From Aurantiochytrium sp. KH105 (Eukaryota > Sar > Bigyra > Thraustochytrida > Thraustochytriidae), in assembly GCA_003116975.1 (NCBI GenBank), contig BGKB01000217.1, positions 1 to 64,000 on the forward strand: a stretch of 64,000 nt of DNA. The letters are read 5' to 3'. Positions 49,946 to 61,405 of this stretch are shown piece by piece. The notes under the pieces were generated by a model. The model saw only the letters and a list, made by a program, of their open reading frames with translations, did no database searches and was not told where the DNA came from. The translations under genes and the position numbers were made by a program. The first letter of the stretch is position 1; each line of letters opens with the position of its first letter.

Positions 49946-51874
49946 TCATTTTGGGCCGTGCTCATCGCGGCCCGTCGCAGCTTCGGCAGCTGCTTCGGCG
50001 GCGACGAAAACAGGTGTCTCGGAGCGGCTGAGGTCTTGGCGCCGCTTTCCTATAAGCGGGAGACTTGAGTCATCCGCCTCCGCATCGTCGTCCTTCTCAT
50101 CGTCGGAGGTCGAAAAGAGATCACCTGCAGGAGCAGAGGTTGTGGACCTCGGCGGGACTTTGGATCGCTTTTGTGAACTAGGCCGAAGACTATCAAGGTC
50201 GTCAGTGGTCGAAGACGATGTAGGGGGAGAACGTTTGGCAAAATTTGCAGCAGATTTACTCGATCCGTTGGAAGTGGAGCTGCTCTGCGAGGCGCGCGTG
50301 CGCTCTCTGCGCAAACTTTCAATGGCCTCGTCGATGTTGACCATGTCCTTCTTTTTCGAGTTCGACCCGCTCGCCCCACCGCCGAGAAATCCCGGGATAA
50401 ATGTCGAAGTAATGGCGCCCCAAATGGCGTCGCCCGCCTTTGTATGAAGGTCGGGCTCGCCAAGAACATCCTGAACCCAGACAACAGCGTGCTGCGATAT
50501 TTCAGGATTGTTGAGCATGTCATGCGTTGTGTCTTTACCAAGTTGGTACACGCTGTTACGAAAGGTGTCGGTGTTGATGACGTGCTGGAAGAAATCGGCC
50601 ATGAGCTGCTGAGCCTCTTGGTCCGCAAAGAGCGCCGCAAAGAGGTCGCGAAGCGCAATCATGGTGGACTCGCGAGCAAGGACGTCTTGTACAAAGATTC
50701 CAGTCTGCTCCACAAAGGCGGGCTGCGTCATGATGTGCACAAAGAGGTTGTGCAGGAGGGTTTGCGTCTCCTCGCGGGCAGCAACGCTTGCGAGCAAATT
50801 AAGAACGGCCCGACGGGTATCCTCGCGCTCGAGGAGCTCGTTGAGGAACATGGTTGTGAGCTTAAGGGCGTGGGCATCGTTGAGGAGCTGATAGACTACG
50901 CCCTGCGCAAGGTTCTGCGCTTCGCGCTGGACGCTTTCGTCCCCGAGCGTGCGACTCGTAATGTCGGCACTCGTACTACCGAACCACCTTTTGAGCTCGT
51001 CGCGATAGTGATACATGAGGTATATGAGAAGCATGAGAAAGGCCACGCTCCAGCGAAGCGTGTGGTATTCTTTGTACTGCATGGACGAGTCGAGGCGACG
51101 GATGGTGTCTCGCAGAGAATCGTAGGTTTCGTTCTCATAGAGCGCGGCGACGCCGGTGGCTCGATTTTTAGCAGCAGTAGCGGCAGCGTGCGCCTTGCTC
51201 GAAACGGCGCTCCCCATGCTGGAGGCAGCGCTGGCGGCGGTCGTACTGGCCCTGGCTTGAGTGCTGTCGGAATGTCGAGAAGGTCCAGAGGACCCAGCAC
51301 GAAGCATGACCATTCTCTTGACCAAGGCCTTGCGGATCTCCTCTGGTGCAAGTGTCTCAAGGACGGCGCGAAGAGAAGCCATCCAGGCATTTTCTAGTGG
51401 ACGCTTTCGCGCATTTGACGAAGATGAAGACGAGGATGAGGACGGGGACGATGACGGAGAAAAGTGTTCTTGTTGTGGTTGTTTTTGTTGTTGTTGATGT
51501 TGCGTGGACTCTGACTGTAATGGGTCCGATCGCGAATGCGGAAAGGCACCTTCCCCGCTTCCGCCAGCTTTGGTGTCGCTGGTTTCGGAGGTGCTCTTGG
51601 TACTAAAGACGCGCTTGGTGGCATGCACGCTGAGCCAGCAACTGGGATGCATGGACTTAACGTTGTGGTCAATCATGGCCGTCTGTAGTTTATATCCTGT
51701 GAGCAAGGGGGGTGATTCGATGGGAGATCGCAGTGAGGCTGACGCAAGGTTTGAAAGGGTACGCCTTCGTCGCTGGGGCAGAAAATGCGTACCCCGTGTA
51801 CCGAGGTTTACGGTTTTACGCAACACCATAGTGGTGTTGCGTGCCACTGTACGGCTTGCGATACCTGTTGTCAT
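49946..51874 (-). CDS. Probable mitochondrial membrane protein with helical repeats, function unknown
   Basis: 642 residues from the ATG at 51874, or 627 from the ATG at 51829, which gives a more typical Arg-rich presequence (VLRKTVNLGTRGTHFLPQRRRR). Ser/Gln low-complexity (about 115-155) is followed by a helical region, one membrane segment (RWSVAFLMLLIYLMYHY, about 272-288) and roughly four amphipathic units of 30-40 residues (ALKLTTMFLNELLEREDTRR, AREETQTLLHNLFVHIMTQ, ESTMIALRDLFAALFADQE, INTDTFRNSVYQLGKDTTH) that look like one repeated helical hairpin. The C-terminus is Ser/Asp-rich. No catalytic motif and no family recognised. The membrane location and repeats are seen; the organelle is inferred. 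Confidence 0.6.
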   Translation of the reverse strand: MTTGIASRTVARNTTMVLRKTVNLGTRGTHFLPQRRRRTLSNLASASLRSPIESPPLLTGYKLQTAMIDHNVKSMHPSCWLSVHATKRVFSTKSTSETSDTKAGGSGEGAFPHSRSDPLQSESTQHQQQQKQPQQEHFSPSSSPSSSSSSSSSNARKRPLENAWMASLRAVLETLAPEEIRKALVKRMVMLRAGSSGPSRHSDSTQARASTTAASAASSMGSAVSSKAHAAATAAKNRATGVAALYENETYDSLRDTIRRLDSSMQYKEYHTLRWSVAFLMLLIYLMYHYRDELKRWFGSTSADITSRTLGDESVQREAQNLAQGVVYQLLNDAHALKLTTMFLNELLEREDTRRAVLNLLASVAAREETQTLLHNLFVHIMTQPAFVEQTGIFVQDVLARESTMIALRDLFAALFADQEAQQLMADFFQHVINTDTFRNSVYQLGKDTTHDMLNNPEISQHAVVWVQDVLGEPDLHTKAGDAIWGAITSTFIPGFLGGGASGSNSKKKDMVNIDEAIESLRRERTRASQSSSTSNGSSKSAANFAKRSPPTSSSTTDDLDSLRPSSQKRSKVPPRSTTSAPAGDLFSTSDDEKDDDAEADDSSLPLIGKRRQDLSRSETPVFVAAEAAAEAATGRDEHGPK

Positions 51875-52730
51875 GGGGCAAAAGAGGAAGTCTCAACGCC
51901 ACGTTGGATGTCGCAGACGCGGAGATCCTCGAGGAGACCTTGTGAAGCCAAGATTCTTTTCACTTGCGCTCGTTCGCTTGCACCAGGGTAGTAAGTGGTT
52001 CCTTGCACTTTTTGAAGAGGACGTTGCGTGCCGCGGCGTGTTGGCGTGCTGTGATGGGGCTCGGAAGGCTTGAACACACGTGCCTGGAGCCCTCTCGGGT
52101 TTTTGGCTTTGCCAAGCAGGTTCTTGTTTGCTACGGAAGGCTCGGTATATCAAGCCAGGCAGGCCAGGCGACGAACGAGGCCAGCGCACACAGAGCAAAG
52201 CAGAGCCGAGGTGAGCCGAGGTGAGCCGAGCACACAGACTGGCGCGCGAGTAGGCCCGCCCGCGGGCCCCGCCAAGCCGCGGTGGAGCTTGCTGCCGGCA
52301 GAGGTTTGCGCTTCTGCTGTGGCCTCCTCGTTGCCAAGTCCTAGGCCTAGCTTTATCCCTCACTCGCTCACTTGATTCGTGCAATACAACTAGGCCTACT
52401 ACTACTAGGCCTCGCGTCTAGTGTCCCTAGAGCGGCTGCTAGTATTCGGGCTCAGCCCTGCTCAGCTTCGCCGGAGCCGTGGCAGCGGATCTTTGCCAGC
52501 CCTTTGCAGAATGCTCGAGGCCTCCGTGCCCCACCCAGCAGTGTCCCGGCGCCATCCACCTCGCCGTCAGCACTGCAGGATTCATGACCAGCGATTTCAT
52601 AGGATGCTGGTAGGATAGGCAGAGAGAGCGAGGGAGGCTGGCTAGGGCGGGGCAGCAAATCCGCAACAGACCAGCAGCTAGAAAGTCCGCCGCACGCACG
52701 CACGCACGCACGTACCAAGCACCAAGCACA
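51875..52730. other. Divergent intergenic region
   Basis: Between the mitochondrial-type protein and NDK. It holds GAGCC-type repeats near 52205-52230, two TAGGCCTA palindromes (52342-52349 and 52391-52398) and a (GCAC)n run just before the NDK start. No gene recognised. Confidence 0.5.
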
Positions 52731-53536
52731 ATGTCGGAGGCTCGCGAGCAGACGTACATCAGTAAGTGATGCGAGAGCGCGCGCGCGCCCGCACAAGTTT
52801 GCGCGCCTTCGGAGAGGATACACTCGGCATGCCATGGCATGGACGCGAACGATCGAACGGGTGGAGGCTGTTGCCAGGTTGGCTGGCCTTGCTTGACTGG
52901 CTGCGGTTGGCCGGCTCGCTGGCAACGGTCGTAGAGAACGAGCGCGCGAATCTCGCGGCGGCGAGGACCGAGCTGGCGAGAGAAGCACGGGCAGAGCGAA
53001 TGGAAAGAAAGGAAGAGAAGCAAGCGAGGAAGGAAGGAAGGAAGGAATTCGTGGGAACGGCTGGCTAACGTGCATGTGGAATCTGTCCACTTTGTTTGAT
53101 CTTTGCAGTGATCAAGCCGGATGGCGTTCTCCGGAACCTCACCGCCGAGGTGATCAACCGCTTCACCCGCAAGGGCTTCAAGCTGGTCGGCCTCAAGATG
53201 GTGACTCCCTCCAAGGAGCACCTCGAGAAGCACTACGCTGACCTCTCGAGCAAGGGCTTCTTTGCCTCGCTCATTGAGTACATGCAGAGCGGCCCCGTCG
53301 TCGCCATGGTCTGGGAGGGCGACAACGCCGTCAAGACCGGCCGTGTCATGCTCGGCGCCACCCACCCCAAGGACTCGGCCCCGGGTACCCTCCGCGCCGA
53401 CTTCGCCATCGACATTGGCCGCAACTGCTTCCACGGCTCGGACTCCGTCGAGTCCGCCAAGGCCGAGATCGCGCTCTGGTTCCCTGAGGGCGTCAACTCG
53501 TACAAGCACCCTCTTGAGGGCCTCATCTACGAGTAA
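52731..53536 (+). CDS. NDK: Nucleoside diphosphate kinase
   Basis: Two exons, 52731-52761 and 53109-53536, with a 347-nt GTAAGT...CAG intron; the split codon restores Met and the product is 152 residues, the standard NDK length. Without exon 1 the frame would begin inside the intron. Exon 1 encodes only [10 protein letters not shown]. The protein has the IKPDGV start, the nucleotide-binding segments ([40 protein letters not shown]) and the active-site NCFHGSDS with the phosphorylated His. It equilibrates NDP/NTP pools, forming GTP, CTP and UTP from ATP, normally in the cytosol as a hexamer. No targeting peptide is visible. Confidence 0.96.
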
Positions 53537-54423
53537 ATCTGATTTGAAAGCGTCTTTTTTCTCTTTTTTCTTCTTTGCGTTTGGTTCGTGAGAGTTGCAC
53601 CGTGTCGTACGGATTGGCGACAGACAATGTGTATTTCTAAATTAATGATACGTGCTGGCTGGACCTCATGGATCATTCTTGTACAGCGTGCACCAAGCCA
53701 GCGAGAGAAGACGATGTGGTATGGTGTAGAGAAAAACAAAGGCGATTACATGGTACTCGGAACGATCAGATGAGTTTTGTGTATAGCTTGCAGCGTAGAA
53801 AATATCGCCCTAGAGTCGAAAGTTACCATCAGAGCATGTTTTACATGAAAAGCAGGATTGTTCCCCTCCATGACATGATGTGGAGCGTGGAAACGAAAGG
53901 AACGTATGAGCTTTGGCCCCGCCGCGGCGGCTTGTGGAGATCAAATGTTACAAGTTTATCTATTGTTCAAAAGACGAAGAAGAGAAACGACCCAGAACGA
54001 AATCAACCGTAGTTGTTTTCCGCTACGCGCGCGATGTACTGGGAGGTTTTTTCTCTAATATATTTTTTTAGTATCGTGTGTACAGGTATACAAAGTCATT
54101 TCTGAGCTTGGTTCGGAAAAGAGGAGAAAATGGGCAAGCGAAGCGAAGGGAGGAGAGCAAACAAGGTTCGCACGCCATCGCCGTCACCATCGCGATCGCG
54201 CGCAAGGAAAACAAAGGGATGAGGGGGACTACTCGTGGGCCACTAGGCCCTAAGTCTAATCAGGCAATGCACGCGAAAGTTCTGCGAAAAAAAGAGGGGA
54301 CGCTTGCTACAAGCCATCCTCGTAGCCGAGCAGATTACGCGTGGTGGTCATGACTCCTTTTTCTTCTTTTTCTTTCCAGTCGTTCCGATGGCGTCGGTGA
54401 AAAGAGCTGTGAAATCTCGTCAC
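53537..54423. other. Convergent intergenic region, nothing recognised
   Basis: 3' flanks of NDK and the kinase. AT-richer than the genes, with T-runs near 54045-54070 and 54357-54375. No gene or RNA recognised. Confidence 0.5.
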
Positions 54424-55680
54424 TTACTCAAAGTTGAGATACTCGATGTGACGAAGCTTGGAGTTGCGGACGATCCAAGGGTCGTTAAGGACCTGCTTGG
54501 TCGTGTAGCGCTTGGAGGGATCGAGGCGAAGCATGCGCGAAACGAGGCTCTTGGCGCCAGGGTCAATGTCACGCCAGACACCCTTTTGAAGGTGCTCGCG
54601 CCAGCGCGAGGGCTCGCGTCCAAATTCAATGGCCTCGAGCTCGAGCTCAAGCTGCTCTTCGACGCCCAGGGCGGCAACGTCGACGCCAGGCTTGTGGGGG
54701 AAGGGCGGGTACCCGGCGAGAAGGATGTAGAGCACAATGCCCGCAGACCAGACGTCGCAGGCGGGGCTGTAGAGGCGGTCGCGCAGGACTTCGGGCGCGA
54801 CGTAGCCGAGGGTACCAGCCGGGTTCTTGAAAGCGTCGGACTCGTCGATCTTTTTGGCGAATCCAAGATCGGCGAGCTTGAAGGCCTCGTCCTCGCCCTC
54901 GTCCTTTTCCTCTTGGAGTTTCCCCTCGAGAAGTAGGTTCTCGAGCTTGACGTCGCGGTGGAGAATACCGTGCTCGTGCAGCGCGTTAAGCGCGAAGCAG
55001 AGCTTGCGGATGACTGCGGCCGCCTCGCGCTCGGGGATCCGGCCCGAGGTGGAGATGCGCTCGAAAAAGTCGCCGCCGCGCATGAGCTCCAGCACAAAAT
55101 ACAGGCGGCGGCTGTCTTCGTACACGTCCTTAATGGGCGTGATGCGATGGTGGCGGCCGCTGGCGCTGAGCTCCTCGAGAATGGCGAGCTCATTTTGGCA
55201 GATCTCGCGAGGCGCGGTGCGCTTGTCCATGACCTTGACGGCGACCTTTTGGCCGGTCTTGGTGTCGAGGGCTTCAAAGACGGTGGCGTAGTGGCCGTTG
55301 CCGAGTTCTTGGCCGATTTCGTAGCGCAGACGCGTGTCGCGGCGACGGTACTTTTGGGGAAGGTAGTAGCCGTCGTTGAGGTCGTCGACGGGGGCGGAGA
55401 CGGCTCGCGCTGCGGTGGCCGGCGACGCCGAGTACTCGCGCGCGATGACCTTTGTCATGCTGCGTCCGGCGAGCTGGTCGTGCAGGCGTTGCGCCTGCGA
55501 GGCTGCCTGCGCTTGCGCGTGCGCGTTCGCCTGAGGACTCCTGGGTCTCAGGCTCTGCGCGGTGGCCTGCGGGGCGTCGCGCGCGGTCGAGAAGGGTCTC
55601 GGGCGGCGACCCGCCGAGCTCTGCACGCTGCTCGCTGCGCGCGCGGCGCGGGCGCCCGCGCTGGCGACGCTGCGCATCAT
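54424..55680 (-). CDS. CaMK-like serine/threonine kinase with mitochondrial-type presequence
   Basis: 418 residues. The N-terminus (MMRSVASAGARAARAASSVQ and onwards) is Arg/Ala/Ser-rich without acids for about 33 residues, a plausible mitochondrial presequence, followed by an Ala/Gln linker. The kinase domain occupies about 119-400: glycine loop GQELGNGHYATVFEA, Lys149 in VAVKVMDK, Glu164, HRDVKLEN (241-248), DLG (271-273) in place of DFG, GTLGYVAPEVL (289-299) and DVWSAGIVLYILLAGYPPF. This is the CAMK group pattern; no calmodulin-binding tail follows, because the frame ends soon after the domain (HIEYLNFE). The stop TAA lies inside GA|GTAAGT, a perfect donor, so a spliced C-terminal exon is possible. 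All catalytic residues are present, so it should be active. Substrate unknown. Confidence 0.85.
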   Translation of the reverse strand: MMRSVASAGARAARAASSVQSSAGRRPRPFSTARDAPQATAQSLRPRSPQANAHAQAQAASQAQRLHDQLAGRSMTKVIAREYSASPATAARAVSAPVDDLNDGYYLPQKYRRRDTRLRYEIGQELGNGHYATVFEALDTKTGQKVAVKVMDKRTAPREICQNELAILEELSASGRHHRITPIKDVYEDSRRLYFVLELMRGGDFFERISTSGRIPEREAAAVIRKLCFALNALHEHGILHRDVKLENLLLEGKLQEEKDEGEDEAFKLADLGFAKKIDESDAFKNPAGTLGYVAPEVLRDRLYSPACDVWSAGIVLYILLAGYPPFPHKPGVDVAALGVEEQLELELEAIEFGREPSRWREHLQKGVWRDIDPGAKSLVSRMLRLDPSKRYTTKQVLNDPWIVRNSKLRHIEYLNFE

Positions 55681-55838
55681 GCTTGCCTGCGCCCGTCTAT
55701 CGGGTCGCTGGCCTATCTCCTATCTACTACTGCGCTGCTTTCCTTGGCGCGAGGTCCGCCCTGCGCGGCGAGGCGTGCGCGCGAATTCCGGTCTGCTGCC
55801 CCTGTCTGCCTGCCTGCCTGCCTGTCTGCCTGTCTGCC

Positions 55839-55871
<33 letters not shown>

Positions 55872-56361
55872 GCCTGTGTCGGAGGAAGGGAGCGAGTCCT
55901 CCGTCTTTCTTTTTCCCGTTCTTTTCTTTCTTTTTCTTTTTCTCCTACTTTTTTCTTTCTTTCTTTCTTTCTTTCTTTCTTTTTCTTTTTTCTCTCCTGC
56001 GTTGCAAGGCCGCGTTGCCTGCCGGCTTCCCCGGCACTCGCTCGCTCGCTCGCTCGCTCGCTCTCTCGGTCTGCGCTGCCGCGGCCGCTGCCCCCTGCGG
56101 AGCGGAGCGTCACGCGTGCGCGGATGCGGCGTGCTCTGCCGGTCGGCCACCTGCGGCTGAGCCTGAGTCTGAGCGTGAGCGCGAGCGAGGCAGGCAGAGA
56201 GAAAGAGAAGGGAAGAAAGGAGGAGAGGAGAGGAACGATCGAACGGCCAAGCCTGCGACTCGGCTTCCTGCTTGAGGCCAGCCTGCTCCTCGCCGGAATC
56301 TGGACTCCGCTCTGCTTTGCTCTACTTGCTTGCTTGCGTCGTCACCCGCTGTGCTGCGTCC

Positions 56362-56404
<43 letters not shown>

Positions 56405-56725
56405 CTGTCTGTCCTGTCTGGGCCTCCCCCCTCGTCTCTCCGTACCGCCGCTCAAGGCTTGATCGACCCTCGATTGCGCCCTCGGTCGATCGAGCGGTTC
56501 GCCACCGCACATGTCCAGTCCAGCCAGCCAGTACGCGCCGCCGACCATGGCGAGTCGCAGCGCCGCCGCTGCTCCTCCCTCCCTCCCTCCCTCCCTCCCT
56601 CCCTCCCTCCCTCCCTCCCTCCCTCCCTCCCTCCCGGGGCCCCTGCTTGTTCCCCGGCACGCGGCGGCGCTCCCCAGGCGCGCTGCTTTCACGCGGCGCG
56701 GAGCCGCCGGGAGCGGACCTTTCCT

Positions 56726-56773
<48 letters not shown>

Positions 56774-59723
56774 TTTTTTTTCTTTTTTTTTTTACCTACC
56801 GCCAAGCTGGCTACTTCCCACGAAAACCAAGCTTTTCGAAAGAGCAGGGCTCGCTGACTCCACTAGTGGCCGGCCGGCCAATAATGGCCGTGCCGCGCGC
56901 GCGCATCTTCGCCCTGGCCCGCCCTGGCCGCGCGCGGTGGCCGCCGACTTAGTGCTTCTCCGGCATCACGGCAGGACGGACGCAAGAGGGCGTGCCACGC
57001 GAGCCTCGCGCTGCGTGCTGTGGCGTACATGCCATGCAAACCTACGTCTGTGACCAGCGCTCGAGGCGAAAGCGCGCGAAACGCCGCTGAAAGCTCCGCG
57101 CGTTCCCGGCGTTTTCCTGCGTCGAATAGTGCGCCCGCGCTCTCTCCTCTCCCTCTCTCTCCATCCATGGTGGCCCATCTTGGCCGCGAGAGACTTGCCC
57201 GCGGCCCGCACACACTCGATTATGATGGCGTACACACGCACGCTACGTTCGCACGCAGCTGCAGACGCACGGATGGTCGCACGCACGCGCTGGGCCTGGC
57301 ATCCGCCATGGCCAGCAGCAGCAGCAGCAGCAGGCCGGGCGGGGCGAGGCGGGGCTGACTAAAACCGCCACTGACTGACTCTGTCTGACTCACAGCGACC
57401 GAGACAGAGTCGCAGTCGCCCAGGATGAATGAGTCGAACCAAGTTTTCACCGTCGGCTGCAGGCCATCATGGGCCACGGGACGAAGGAGGCGGCCGGGCG
57501 CAGGTCGCATCGCGCGCGTCTGCGTGTTTTTTGATCTTGGTGGCGCCACGATGCGAAGTTGGTACGGGCAGGTTTAAAAAAAAAATCCAAGCGAGGCAAG
57601 GAGCGCCAACCCTGAAAATCATGGCAGGTTGGGTGGGTTTGGGTCGCGGTGGTGGTCATGCCTTATGTATACATGAGATGGGACCCAACCCACAAGTTCG
57701 TCCCTTCCCTATCCTTTCCTTCCCTCCCCTTCGCTTGGGCGGAAGCTCGATCACGGCGCCGCAGCGAGCGATGGGTCGCTGTCGCGATCACGAGATCAGA
57801 CGGGCCTGAGACTCGCTGTGCTCGGCTGCACCGGTAGCTGCGGCAGCGGCTCCATTCGCGTCGCTTCACAACGGCCAACAACGGCAGTGGCCATGGTGGC
57901 TGGCCGCTGCAGCAGCAGCAGCAGCAGCGACCAGGAGCGTCCCATCATTCTCTTTTGTATTTTTAGGCTCCTCAAATCTCATCCCCGCGCCGAACGGACC
58001 CAAACTTGAGCGCGGCCCCCTCTTCCCACTCCCGCACCGGCCGGGCGGCCACCCAACGAACGAACTTGTTGCTGCTGGCCACGCAGACCAGAGTCGCGCG
58101 TCTCGTGCCTGGTTGCCTGGGTCGGTTGGTTGGTGGATCGAGTAGACAGACCACGGCCAGGCGGCTCGCGCGATGCAGCGGCAACGGCGGCTGTGCGAGG
58201 CAGCTACAGCTGCAGCCAGCCGGGCGAGAGTCCCAAGTGACTCCTAAAAAATCGTCCCTCGCCTCTACTGTTAGTTCAGGTGGTTGGTTGGTCGGTTGGT
58301 CGGTGGGTCGGCTGGCTGGCTGACGACGACTGTGAATCTGGCTGCTGCCGCCGCGGCTGCAGCAGTCGGGCAGCTGCAGCTGCCGCAGCTGCTGCTGCTG
58401 CTGGCTGTGCGGAGATTCCACCCCCGCCTCCCTCTCTCTCTCTCTACTTGCCTCTGCCTGGCCGCACCGCGGCGCGAGATTCGGCCGCCAGCCTTATCAT
58501 GTGTGGCAGTTGCCGGCGCGTGTGCCGAGATCGTGAGAGAGAGAAAAGAGGTATATCAGTTGTTCACGGCGGCAGCGGCAGCGGCAGCGGGTTGCGCGCG
58601 GTCCCGGCAGCACAGCGACCACCGACCTCCCCCCGTGCTGCGCTGACAGAGTGGACGGCCGCAGCAACGTTCGAGGGCGGCAGTAGGAGCGGCCGAGGCC
58701 AATCAACGGCAGCGGCAGCGGTTGTTTCGGCGGCAATGGCGGCAGAGGAGCCACCATGGCCACTGGCCACAAGAACACCGATCGATCGATCTCTTTGATT
58801 GATTGCGCCAAGTATGGTTAGGTGTGCTCGCGACCCACCACTGTTGAGACAGTTTGGAATGCTGCAGCTGCAGGGTCCAACTTGCACGAGGATCGAGGCC
58901 ATACAACCAACCAATGGCAAGTGCATGCTCTGCGTGCCGCGCATGACTTCGTCTGCGGCCACGGTTGTCACACGCCACGCTTCGTTGGTGCTTGTGGTGG
59001 ATGTGTAGTAGGCGGAGGGAGGGGGGACTTGCGTAGCAACACCGATGACGCGTTCGTCGCCCGCGTTGCGTTCGTCGCCTTGCGTTGCGGCGCGGGAGGA
59101 GGTCGCAGCTATCGCGTCTCAGGGCTGCACGCGTAAAGCAGCAGGTGCGGCCCCGGGTGGTCCGGCGACCGCGGCGCTGTGCACGCACAAAAGCACGCAC
59201 GCACGCACGCACGCGCTCGACGGCGGGCCGGGACGAGACTGACGACTCGCCGATCGCACCTGCGGCCGCAATCAATGCTGCGCTGCTGCCACCCTTGGCA
59301 GGCCGGCCGCCCACGATCTTTCTTGAAGTTCCGTGGCAAATTGCAATTCCGACAAAATCGGTGAAATCGGCAAAACAAACAAAATAAATAAAATAAAATA
59401 ATCTCAGAGATCCGTTGGCGGAATCCGAACACTATTTCGATGATGTTCTCACTGCGAGCTGTATAGCATAGAATTAGCACAAGCGGCGCGCGCCAGAGCG
59501 CCTGCTCTGCACGTGCAAAGAAAGCAAAGGGCGCGGAGACTGCTGCGCCAAAGCGCACGCGACGAGGTTTTTCTTGGGCGCCCGGGGCCAGCCAGGTAGG
59601 CAGGCACGCAAGGTGGGCACGCCAAGGAGGAGCTCGCGCAAGAGGGAAGCCGGCGAGCAGCCGTAGCAGCCACCTTCCCCTCCCCCCCCCCCCCGCGCGC
59701 GAGCGTGTCCACTCGCACGGACA
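55681..59723. other. 4-kb gene-poor region packed with microsatellites
   Basis: No gene supported; long frames on both strands are translations of simple repeats. Runs seen: (CTGT/CTGC)n 55805-55875, (TTTC)n about 55945-55995, (GCTC)n 56036-56066, (GTCT)n 56361-56410, (CCCT)n about 56571-56634, (TTTC)n about 56721-56771, CAGC-type runs at 57311-57333 and 57910-57930, GCTGC-rich 58335-58410, and (GCAC)n near 59190-59215. The right end is the CFAP91 leader with a C-run at about 59683-59693. Confidence 0.6.
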
Positions 59724-61374
59724 ATGCCGACGCAAGGAGCGCAGCAGGTCCAGCAGACGAGGCGCTTCGATCACCTATACGACCCCACATACACGTGCTC
59801 GGCACCACGCGACCATGCTCGCATCACCTCGAACGCGCAGACGAGCACCCTCGAACGCGTACCAGACCGTCAGAACCTGTTTTCAGAAATTCCCTCCGTC
59901 TACAAAAGCCACGAAATGCGACTGCGCACCAAGAGCGACCTGCCAGGCCATGTGAGCACAGCTTATTGCGGCGATGCGCGCGATACAAACGCGCTCAAGG
60001 CAGCCAGCTCCGCCGCAGCCGTCAGCGGACAGCATCGCCACAAGTACTTTCGTAGGCCCGTGGTTCCCATCCTTCACAGTGCCCCGCCCGAAATCCTTCT
60101 CGCTGCGCAGCAACAGCAACACCACGAACAGCAACATGACCAAGAGCGCCAGGCGCTCAATGCCAGCGACCGGCCGTCAAAACTCTATGAAGCCGAGGTC
60201 GTCGAAGAGGTCGACGGCCAGGTCACTCAGGGCACTCAGACCATGCTCCGCGAATCCGAGGCGCAGACTGACCCGTACACCCCGGACTTCTTCATCCCCA
60301 AGGGCGCAAATCCCGAGCCCGAGATTCTCGAGCTCGCAGGTCTCAAGTTCGGACAAGGGCTCCCCATCACGCAGCATGAGGTTAATCTGATCGAGCGTGC
60401 TCGCTTCAAAAAGGCTTTCTTGGCATCTCTGCCCCCCATCACCGACGAAGCAAGCTTCAATTTGCGCAAACGCATGATGGAAGAGCAAGAACTCCGCGAA
60501 TTCAAGTACCGCGAAGATGAAATCAACCGCCAGCAAACCGAGCACCTTCGACTGCTCAAGGAGGCCCTCGACGAGCGAGAGGCCGAGGCAGAATATCTCT
60601 CCGAACAGCGCCTCACGGCAATGCGTCAGCAAATGCTGCAGGACAAGGACCAGAAGCTCGTGGCGATACAAAAACAGCGTATCAAGCACCTTCGCAAGCT
60701 TGCGCGCGCCCGCGCAGCAGTTTGTCCCGAGAAGCCCACCCACAAAGTTGTTGATGCCTACGACAACTTTGCATCCAAAACCTACGCACCCCTCCTGCGC
60801 GATGGTGTCTTTGATCCAAGTAAGATCGGGCCCCAAGAAGCCGCGCGCGTTGCTCTTCCGCACGATTTGGAGCAATTCATGCACCTCGAAGCTGCCATTG
60901 ACCCGCGCAAGCTTGCCTCCAAGCCCCACGATCTTACTGCTGACCTCTCTCGCGCCCAGGGTCACGGACCAGCAGCGGGCCGCAAACGTCAACAGCTTGT
61001 CAACCATCTTGAGTGGATGGACGCCCTCATTCGCTCGCGCAAGTCGGGTAATAGCGCCGAAGCCAAGGCTGCCGACGAAGAAATTGCAGAAGACGATCCG
61101 CGGATGCCCATGTGGCGCAAGCGCGCCGAGAAATTGGAACGACCGCCCACGCCTCGCATCGCTCGTGCGCAAATCGAGGCAGAAGATGCACCGCAAACCG
61201 AAATGGCCCGCGTCATTACCAATGCCGCGGCTCTGCTCCAACGCCTCATTCGTGGACGTGCCATACAGACCATGATGGTCGAGGGCAAGAACAAGCGTCT
61301 CGAGCTCATCCGCGAGCTGCGAACAGAGGAGCTCGCCGAGCAACAGGAGCAGCAGCAGCAGCAGCAGCAACAAC

Positions 61375-61405
<31 letters not shown>

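Noticed and set aside
55452..56462. 336-codon plus-strand frame
   Set aside because: Starts antisense to the kinase presequence and runs through microsatellites; composition is pure repeat translation.
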